A stretch of 5,791 nt of DNA. Source: DASXMR01 sp036495525 (GTDB lineage Bacteria > Actinomycetota > Actinomycetes > Streptosporangiales > Streptosporangiaceae). Location: NCBI GenBank assembly GCA_036495525.1, contig DASXMR010000071.1, positions 1 to 5,791 on the forward strand. Reading direction: 5' to 3'. Of this stretch, positions 1 to 4,177 are shown piece after piece (position 1 is the stretch's first letter; the number at the start of each line of letters is the position of its first letter). The position numbers were made by a program, and so were the translations under genes. Under the pieces are notes generated by a model. That model ran no database searches, was not told where the DNA came from, and worked only from the letters and a program-made list of their open reading frames with translations.

Positions 1-1609
1 GGCCGACGCGGGCGAGTCGGCCGAGGCCAGAGCCAGGCACCTGCGCTGGTGCCTCGATTCCGCATCGGCGCTTGCTCCGCCGCTTGCCCCTGGTGACGAC
101 GCGGGGGCGTGGCGAGCCGCCTTCGACCTGCTGGCCGACGACCTGCGCAGCGCGCTCAGCTGGGCAGCGGGTACAGCTGCCTACCGCGCCGAGGCGCACC
201 GGCTGGCGATGCTGCTCGCCGGGCTGTGCTTCTCCCGCGGCATCCTCGGCGAGGCCCAGCGCCGGTATGAGCAGGCCGCCGGGCTGGCCGGCGACGATCG
301 CGCCGCCGCTGCCGCGCTGCAGCTCGCGGCCGGCGCGGCAGAGACAAGGCATTTCGGGAACGAGGCCATGCGGCTGCATCAGGCCGCAGCTGACGCTGCG
401 GTGCGGGCTGGCGAGTCCGCGCTTGCTGCCAGGTGCCTGGCCAAGGCGGCCGAGATGGTCGGCCGGGCGCCTGGCCTGATGGCCGTGCCGCTGCCGCCGG
501 GACTTGCTGGCGAGCTGCTGGGCAGGGCCAGGGAGCTGGCCGCCGACGATCCAGCTACACGCGCCAGGCTGCTCACCGCCGAGGCATTCGAGCTCGGCGA
601 CGAGGATCCAGCTTCGGCCCGCCTGTGCGAGCGAGCGCTCGTGCTGGCGCGCGAGGGCGGCGACCTGCTCGCCGAGAGCGCCGCGCTGGACGAGCTGGTC
701 TCGGTGTACCTGGCCCGTGGCGAGCTGAGCACGGCGCTGGCCATGGTGCTGCAGCGGATCAAGCTGCTCGACTTGGTACCGGTCACCGCGCTAAGCGGCC
801 TGGAGGTCATGGATGGCCTGAGCATGGCCACGGACACCGCCACCGCGGCCGGCGAGCTGGCCGCGGCGAGGCAGCTGGCCGAGCGGCTCAGGGACCTGCC
901 GCTGCACCGCGAGGAAGGGCACCTCGCGACCGCGCGGCTGATCATGGTCACCGCGCTGACCGGCGACTGGGCTGAGACGCTGCTGCTCGCTGAGCGGTTC
1001 CGCGAAGGCTGGGAGCGGGCCGGGCGGCCGCGGGCCGGCAACCTCAGCCGCGGCGCCTACGCGGCGGCGACGGTGCACGGGCTGCGCGGCGACGACGCGG
1101 CCAGGACTAGCTGGCTGGGCATCTTCGACGCGCTCGCCACCCCCGGCCGCTCGTTGTCGGAGGCCGGCTTTGCCGAGTTCTTCGACGCCTTGCTGCTGCT
1201 GCATCGCGGCCAGGTCGATGAGGCCGTCAGAGCGCTGCAGACGCCGCCGGAGAAGTTCACCTCCTGGCACAACGGCCTCTGGCGGCCCTGGTACGCGGCT
1301 ATCTGGGCGGAGGCGGCGGTGCTGGCCGGGCACCAGGATGCGCCCGGCCGGCTGAGCCGGGCGCAGGCAACGTCGGCCGGCAATCCGGTCGCCGCCGCTA
1401 TCACCGCCCGGTCGGCCGTGCTGCTGGACGCGGGGACGGGCGCCGGCGGCCGGCTGGCCCCGGCGGCCGACGCGCTGTCAGCCGCCGGGTGCCGCTACCA
1501 GTGGGCACGGACCCTGGTGATGATGGGCGGGGCCGACCGCGCCAGGGGCGAGTCCGAGCTCACCGCGATGGGCGCGGCGGCTATGGCCTGGCCTCCAGGA
1601 TCAGGTTGA
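1..1609 (+). CDS. C-terminal part of a large TPR-type ATPase transcriptional regulator (5' end outside window)
   Basis: The frame is open from base 2 to the TGA at 1607-1609, giving 535 visible residues with no start, so the gene begins upstream of the window. An ATG at 209 is visible, but it is internal: the residues before it (DDLRSALSWA at about 46-55 of the visible part) match the segment that links the NB-ARC-like ATPase domain to the helical repeats in actinobacterial AfsR/LuxR-like 'predicted ATPase' regulators. The rest is almost wholly alpha-helical, rich in Ala, Leu, Glu and Arg, with repeated TPR-like helix pairs (for example AGELAAARQLAERLRDLP and HRGQVDEAVRALQ). The end, QWARTLVMMGGADRARGESEL followed by MGAAAMAW, is the usual C-terminus of a branch lacking a terminal LuxR HTH; none is seen. 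Such proteins are cytoplasmic ATP-dependent regulators, probably with a DNA-binding or cyclase domain in the missing N-terminus. The target is unknown. The last 29 bases overlap the convergent methyltransferase gene. Confidence 0.85.
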   Translation, partial: ADAGESAEARARHLRWCLDSASALAPPLAPGDDAGAWRAAFDLLADDLRSALSWAAGTAAYRAEAHRLAMLLAGLCFSRGILGEAQRRYEQAAGLAGDDRAAAAALQLAAGAAETRHFGNEAMRLHQAAADAAVRAGESALAARCLAKAAEMVGRAPGLMAVPLPPGLAGELLGRARELAADDPATRARLLTAEAFELGDEDPASARLCERALVLAREGGDLLAESAALDELVSVYLARGELSTALAMVLQRIKLLDLVPVTALSGLEVMDGLSMATDTATAAGELAAARQLAERLRDLPLHREEGHLATARLIMVTALTGDWAETLLLAERFREGWERAGRPRAGNLSRGAYAAATVHGLRGDDAARTSWLGIFDALATPGRSLSEAGFAEFFDALLLLHRGQVDEAVRALQTPPEKFTSWHNGLWRPWYAAIWAEAAVLAGHQDAPGRLSRAQATSAGNPVAAAITARSAVLLDAGTGAGGRLAPAADALSAAGCRYQWARTLVMMGGADRARGESELTAMGAAAMAWPPGSG

Positions 1610-2672
1610 ACGGCGTCTGCGTCGCCCGTCGCACCTGCCGGAAACCTGCTTCGGCGAGAACCTGGCTCAGCCGCGCCTGGCCGGCCTGCGCACCGAGGCC
1701 CAGCCCGACTTCCTGGGACAGCGAGTTGGGCGTGCAGATGGCAGTGGACAGGCCGTAGTAAGCCCGGCCGACCGGGTTCAGGTTGTCCTGCACCGAATCG
1801 CCCGCGATCGGCTCGACGACCATCAGAGTCCCATCCGGCGCCAGCGCCTGGTGAATGCCGCGAGCCGCGCCGACCGGGTCCCCCATGTCGTGCAGGCAGT
1901 CGAACAGGCAAACCAGGTCGTAGCCCGCGCCGGGCAGGCTGGCCGCCGTCGCCACGTCGAACCTGGTCCGCTTCCCCACGCCGGCTTCGGCGGCAGCGTC
2001 GCGCGCGGCGGCGATCGACGGCTGGTGGATGTCGAAGCCGGCGAACGTGGACCGCTCGTAGGCCTGCGCCATGATGATCGTGGACGCGCCGAGCCCGCAG
2101 CCCACGTCGGCCACGCTGGCGCCGGCCAGCAGCTTGGCGTCCACTCCGTCGAGTGCGGGGATCCACTCGTCCACCAGGTGCGCGGCGTAGCCAGGCCGGA
2201 AGAAGCGCAGCACGCCGGAGAACAGCCGGTCGTCGTGCTCGCCCCAGCCGATGCCGCGGCCGGTCAGGAACGCGTCAGCGAGCGCGCCGTGGTCGGCGTA
2301 GCAGGACGCGATCACCTCGAACGCGCCGCCCAGGAAAACGGGACTGGCCTCGTTCGCGACGACCATGGCCTGCTCGGCCGGCAGCTCGTACGTGCCATCC
2401 GCCGGGGCGTAGCTGACGTAGCCGCCGGCTGCCTGGTTGCCCAGCCACTCCCTCACGTAGCGCTCGGCCGTGCCGGTGCGGTCAGCGAGCTGCTGCGCGG
2501 TGACCGGCCCGGCCCCCGCCATGGCCTTGTACAGCCCGAGCCGGTCACCGATGTGCAGCAGCAGCCCGGAGATGGCCGCGCCCATGTCACCCACCGCCTG
2601 CATGACGAACGAGTGCAGCCTTGCCTCGTCGATCTGAGCCTCGTCGGTCTGAACCTCGTCGATGGTGGTCAT
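1581..2672 (-). CDS. SAM-dependent class I methyltransferase with N-terminal winged-helix domain (Rv2258c-like)
   Basis: This 363-residue protein has the two-part layout of the Rv2258c-like family. Residues about 20-110 form a winged-helix/dimerisation domain (IGDRLGLYKAM at 41-51, TGTAERYVREWL at 66-77, AAGGYV at 81-86). Residues about 150-360 form a Rossmann methyltransferase domain. SAM-binding motif I is VADVGCGLGAST at 187-198, the acidic residue after strand 2 lies in GFDIHQPS at 212-219, and a motif IV-like segment is LFDCLHDMGDP at 256-266. Length and both domains look complete. Family members transfer a methyl group from SAM to a small molecule, but the acceptor cannot be read from the sequence. 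They resemble O-methyltransferases of natural product pathways, yet no biosynthetic genes are visible here. The ATG at 2670-2672 is supported by GGGAGG seven bases upstream. The first 16 residues contain a five-residue repeat and are probably disordered. It is transcribed alone, away from the small gene at 2916 and toward the regulator at 1-1609. Confidence 0.93.
   Translation of the reverse strand: MTTIDEVQTDEAQIDEARLHSFVMQAVGDMGAAISGLLLHIGDRLGLYKAMAGAGPVTAQQLADRTGTAERYVREWLGNQAAGGYVSYAPADGTYELPAEQAMVVANEASPVFLGGAFEVIASCYADHGALADAFLTGRGIGWGEHDDRLFSGVLRFFRPGYAAHLVDEWIPALDGVDAKLLAGASVADVGCGLGASTIIMAQAYERSTFAGFDIHQPSIAAARDAAAEAGVGKRTRFDVATAASLPGAGYDLVCLFDCLHDMGDPVGAARGIHQALAPDGTLMVVEPIAGDSVQDNLNPVGRAYYGLSTAICTPNSLSQEVGLGLGAQAGQARLSQVLAEAGFRQVRRATQTPFNLILEARP
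2625..2669 (-). repeat. Three imperfect 15-base tandem repeats in the methyltransferase 5' end
   Basis: Copies at 2625-2639, 2640-2654 and 2655-2669 share the core ctcgtcg[ag]t on the plus strand. The first two also share the rest of the unit, ending ctgagc or ctgaac; the third diverges there. They encode the period-five peptide IDEVQ-TDEAQ-IDEAR at the N-terminus of the methyltransferase. The unit is in frame, so gain or loss of a copy would change only the length of an acidic, probably disordered tail. Confidence 0.7.
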
Positions 2673-2679
2673 TGCCTTG

Positions 2680-2685
2680 CCTCCC
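2680..2685 (-). promoter_or_regulatory. Ribosome binding site of the methyltransferase
   Basis: The minus strand reads GGGAGG here, seven bases before the ATG at 2672. This is a strong Shine-Dalgarno match and decides the start codon. Confidence 0.75.
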
Positions 2686-2697
2686 GCTAGTGCTGGC

Positions 2698-2837
2698 TCC
2701 GTGCCCCTTTGCCGGGCGCACGAGCCGAGCCTGCGCGGCGGAGCACTGCGCCGGCATCCGTGCTGACCACGGACAGGGCGAGCGCCAGCACGGATTCGGC
2801 CACGGAGTCAGAGCTGCCGCCAGCAAATCCGTGGCCG
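2698..2837. promoter_or_regulatory. Cluster of TCCGTG/CACGGA half-sites in the divergent intergenic region
   Basis: The 243-base gap 2673-2915 lies between two divergent genes. The six-base word TCCGTG, or its complement CACGGA, occurs six times: TCCGTG at 2698, 2757 and 2828; CACGGA at 2768, 2789 and 2801. They combine into a 17-base dyad at 2757-2773, a 10-base inverted repeat with arms 2756-2765 and 2786-2795, and another with arms 2797-2806 and 2828-2837. Such clustering suggests operators for a dimeric regulator, or nested RNA hairpins in a leader. I see no convincing -10/-35 pair and no other gene in the gap. Function is inferred from arrangement only. Confidence 0.45.
2757..2773. promoter_or_regulatory. 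17-base operator-like dyad
   Basis: The sequence TCCGTGCTGACCACGGA is symmetric about the central G at 2765, with seven of eight base pairs matching; only positions 2763 and 2767 fail. It lies 85 bases upstream of the methyltransferase start and about 140 bases upstream of the small gene. The size and symmetry suit a TetR-, MarR- or GntR-type dimer, but no regulator of those types is in the window. Confidence 0.4.
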
Positions 2838-2901
2838 CCACCGATGCGCCGCCGGGCGCCAGCCGGCAGCCTGGAGCCCATCGGGAGCAGCTACTCCGCA
2901 C

Positions 2902-2908
2902 GAGGGGG
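2902..2908 (+). promoter_or_regulatory. Ribosome binding site of the small gene at 2916
   Basis: GAGGGGG ends seven bases before the ATG at 2916. This strong site picks 2916 over the in-frame upstream ATG at 2709, which has no comparable signal. Confidence 0.65.
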
Positions 2909-2915
2909 AATTCAC

Positions 2916-3113
2916 ATGTTCGGGCCGCACCTAACCGCCGTGCTGGCCGCGGAGCGGCAGCAGTCCTTCCTGTCCCGCGCGCAAGCAGACCGGCTAGCCA
3001 GCCAGGCCCGGCGCGCCGACTCGCCGCAGCGAGGCGACGAGGCGCGAAGGACCGTCAGGCAGACCAGCAAGATGCGCCCGGCCGGCCGATCCAGGGTCGG
3101 CCAGCCGGGCTGA
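2916..3113 (+). CDS. Small basic hypothetical protein, 65 residues
   Basis: The gene starts with ATG at 2916, seven bases after GAGGGGG, and stops with TGA at 3111-3113. The product begins MFGPHLTAVLAAERQQSFLSR and continues as an Arg/Ala/Gln-rich helix, then a basic low-complexity tail (about 13 Arg in 65 residues). No signal peptide, membrane segment or known catalytic motif is visible. The start resembles short actinobacterial proteins of the general form 'hydrophobic N-terminus, ER(Q), long amphipathic helix, basic tail', whose function I do not know. It is transcribed away from the methyltransferase and ends 11 bases before the stop of the convergent PIN toxin gene, with a hairpin in that junction. 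The frame stays open upstream to 2709, but that extension crosses the half-site cluster and lacks a ribosome binding site. The main evidence that it is real is the strong site, the spacing and the family-like N-terminus. Confidence 0.6.
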   Translation: MFGPHLTAVLAAERQQSFLSRAQADRLASQARRADSPQRGDEARRTVRQTSKMRPAGRSRVGQPG

Positions 3114-3123
3114 GCTGGCCGGC
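3096..3123. terminator. Hairpin between convergent genes, possible bidirectional terminator
   Basis: Arms CGGCCAGC (3098-3105) and GCTGGCCG (3114-3121) pair perfectly around an eight-base loop. A T-G wobble and a further G-C pair extend the stem outward on the plus-strand transcript. It spans the stop of the small gene and ends at the last bases of the PIN toxin gene. There is no T-run, which is common for actinobacterial terminators; termination is therefore inferred. Confidence 0.45.
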
Positions 3124-3124
3124 A

Positions 3125-3502
3125 CTACACGCTGATCAGCTCGACATGCAGGTCCGCGGCCTCGGCGAGAGTCCGCAGGTCATCCAGGTCAGACGTGAGA
3201 ATGTCATCGCCATCCGCGGCCAGGCACACCACGGCGGCGTCTATGGCATCCGACTGGCCGCTGGCGGCCAGCAGCAGCCCGGCCCGCCGCCCTAGTGCAT
3301 CGTCGATAGGGGCGACCTGGACTCCGGAAAGCATGCGCGCCAGCAGTACCTGCTTTCCGCGTCCGCCGCGCCAGACCTGGGCGACAACGCCACCACACGT
3401 CAGCGGTAGCTGCCCGCCAGCGACTTCTCGTTTGACCAGCGCGAGAACGTAACGATCGCCACGCTCGGCGGCAACGAGCGCGCCAGCGTCAAGAATCAGC
3501 AT
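3125..3502 (-). CDS. PIN-domain ribonuclease toxin (VapC-like)
   Basis: This 125-residue protein matches a single PIN domain from end to end. The N-terminal LILDAGALVAAERGDR places the first metal-binding aspartate at D5. DAIDAAVV at 85-92 and TSDLDDLRTLAEAA at 103-116 carry the later acidic residues (D85/D88 and D105). VapC toxins are Mg2+-dependent endoribonucleases that cut tRNA, rRNA or mRNA when freed from antitoxin; the target here is unknown. The usual AEV motif near residue 42 reads AQVWRGG, with Gln in place of the common acidic residue. Related actinobacterial PIN proteins with the WRGG signature, as I recall them, often have Gln there, so I do not treat this as inactivation. The ATG at 3500-3502 overlaps the antitoxin stop by one base (TGATG), which implies translational coupling and explains the lack of a separate leader. 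Confidence 0.9.
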   Translation of the reverse strand: MLILDAGALVAAERGDRYVLALVKREVAGGQLPLTCGGVVAQVWRGGRGKQVLLARMLSGVQVAPIDDALGRRAGLLLAASGQSDAIDAAVVCLAADGDDILTSDLDDLRTLAEAADLHVELISV

Positions 3503-3813
3503 CAGGCTGCCCCGCGCTCAGGTAAGACGCCGTCTGCGCCGCTCGCCGGGCGACCGCGCACCACTACTGCACGCGCCCGCGCCTTGCGTGCAGCGTCCGC
3601 CATCTCCTGCTCGGTGATCTCACCGTGTTCGGCTTCGAACGCGGCTATGAACTCCTTGAGCGAGTCAAGCTTGCGGTCCTGCTCAGCTTTCAGCCGCAGC
3701 GCGTCGTTCACCCAGGCACTGACGCTCTCAGCCTTTCCTCCCGCTACTGCGTCCTGTGCAGCTGCAATCAGCTCGGCATCGACAGAGGCCGACAACCGCT
3801 CCTTAGTGCTCAC
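3502..3813 (-). CDS. Ribbon-helix-helix antitoxin of the VapBC-like pair
   Basis: This 103-residue protein precedes the PIN toxin. Residues 5-15 (ERLSASVDAEL) form the expected DNA-binding strand. Helices follow at about 15-25 and 29-46 (ESVSAWVNDALRLKAEQD), giving the strand-helix-helix order of MetJ/Arc-type antitoxins. The second half (AAFEAEHGEITEQEMADAARKARARAVVV at about 57-85) is the toxin-binding tail seen in this family; beyond about residue 86 it becomes Gly/Pro-rich and likely disordered. It should neutralise the neighbouring PIN toxin and, as a dimer, repress its own promoter. The start is GTG at 3811-3813. There is no Shine-Dalgarno sequence, and a promoter-like pair sits at a distance that would start the mRNA at this GTG, so translation is probably leaderless. 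The stop overlaps the toxin start by one base. Confidence 0.9.
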   Translation of the reverse strand: MSTKERLSASVDAELIAAAQDAVAGGKAESVSAWVNDALRLKAEQDRKLDSLKEFIAAFEAEHGEITEQEMADAARKARARAVVVRGRPASGADGVLPERGAA

Positions 3814-3819
3814 ACGTTA

Positions 3820-3848
3820 ATGCTACAGAAGTAGCAGGCCTGTGGTAA
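3820..3848 (-). promoter_or_regulatory. Probable leaderless promoter of the TA operon
   Basis: On the minus strand TTACCA (3843-3848) is a 4/6 match to a -35 box. It is 17 bases from TAGCAT (3820-3825), a 4/6 match to a -10 box. Six bases separate the -10 box from the GTG at 3813, so transcription would begin at or very near the start codon. The absence of any Shine-Dalgarno sequence fits this. Confidence 0.55.
3821..3836. promoter_or_regulatory. Palindromic operator over the TA promoter
   Basis: TGCTACAGAAGTAGCA is a perfect six-base inverted repeat (TGCTAC/GTAGCA) with a four-base centre. It covers nearly all of the proposed -10 box. A compact palindrome at this position is what RHH antitoxins bind for autoregulation, so it is the likely operator of the antitoxin starting at 3813. 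Confidence 0.6.
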
Positions 3849-3872
3849 GCAAGCTCCGTGGTCGCGGCCGAG

Positions 3873-3905
3873 GACCTGGCAATCAGCAACCACGCCTGCC
3901 AGGTC
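3873..3905 (-). terminator. Hairpin just after the interrupted antitoxin gene
   Basis: Arms GACCTGGCA (3873-3881) and TGCCAGGTC (3897-3905) pair over nine bases with a 15-base loop. On the minus strand the stem starts two bases after the TAA at 3907-3909. Its position suits a terminator separating the upstream antitoxin from the next TA operon, but no T-run follows. Confidence 0.4.
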
Positions 3906-3906
3906 G

Positions 3907-4140
3907 TTAGCTGATGCCCAGGATCTCGTCAGCCCAGCGTCGTTCGTAGTCAGTGAGCGCGCCGCCTGTCTCCTATAGCGCGTTGGCCAGCAGATTTTCC
4001 CAGTCCGCCACATCGTCGAGCGCGATCGCAACAGCGTGCTGAATGAATTCGGGCACGCTCCGCGCCTTCCCCGCAGCTACCAGTGCTCGAACCCGGTATA
4101 GGTTCGCGTCGTCAAGTGTGATGGTCAGTTTCGACGCCAT
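3907..4140 (-). pseudogene. Second ribbon-helix-helix antitoxin, interrupted by an in-frame amber codon, without its toxin
   Basis: From ATG at 4138-4140 the frame reads MASKLTITLDDANLYRVRAL, then VAAGKARSVPEFIQHAVAIA and LDDVADWENLLANAL. A TAG follows at 3973-3975, so a normal product would have 55 residues. The same frame continues for 21 more codons, ETGGALTDYERRWADEILGIS, to TAA at 3907-3909. As I recall them, actinobacterial RHH antitoxins of this type run straight through with a Glu or Gln at this place and end in a similar 'TGG-LT--ER-WADE-LG' tail. A point mutation to TAG in a 77-residue antitoxin is therefore the simplest reading. The DNA-binding half (residues 4-42) is intact, so a 55-residue repressor-like protein could still be made. 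No toxin follows; the next gene is the antitoxin of a different family. Codons such as CTA, CTT, GTA, AAT and ATT are less G/C-biased than in the neighbours, suggesting acquired DNA. No clear Shine-Dalgarno is seen. Confidence 0.75.
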
Positions 4141-4177
4141 ACCAGCCACTATTCAGGTTCGCAGACCATCTTGCTGC

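Noticed and set aside
379..1041. Ser/Ala-rich minus-strand frame opposite the regulator
   Set aside because: Low-complexity Ser/Ala/Arg composition with no domain; it is the shadow of the helical-repeat coding sequence.
209..1609. ATG at 209 as the true start of the regulator gene
   Set aside because: The same frame is open to the window edge, and the residues before 209 (DDLRSALSWA and flanks) belong to the family, so 209 is an internal Met.
1851..2690. Long plus-strand frame opposite the methyltransferase
   Set aside because: It is the complement of a clearly recognisable gene; composition is His/Gly/Arg/Val-rich and matches no family. Long antisense frames are expected at this GC content.
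2698..2837. CRISPR array or riboswitch in the repeat-rich gap
   Set aside because: The repeated unit is only six bases, orientation alternates and spacing is irregular, so it is not CRISPR; I could not match it to a known riboswitch fold.
2709..2915. N-terminal extension of the small gene to the ATG at 2709
   Set aside because: No ribosome binding site at 2709, the extension crosses the half-site cluster, and a strong site precedes the ATG at 2916.
3810..4031. A 73-residue frame on the minus strand covering the gap before the VapBC-like pair
   Set aside because: It overlaps the interrupted antitoxin in another frame, ends past the start of the intact antitoxin, has a Cys/Arg/Trp-rich composition without family likeness, and crosses the promoter palindrome.
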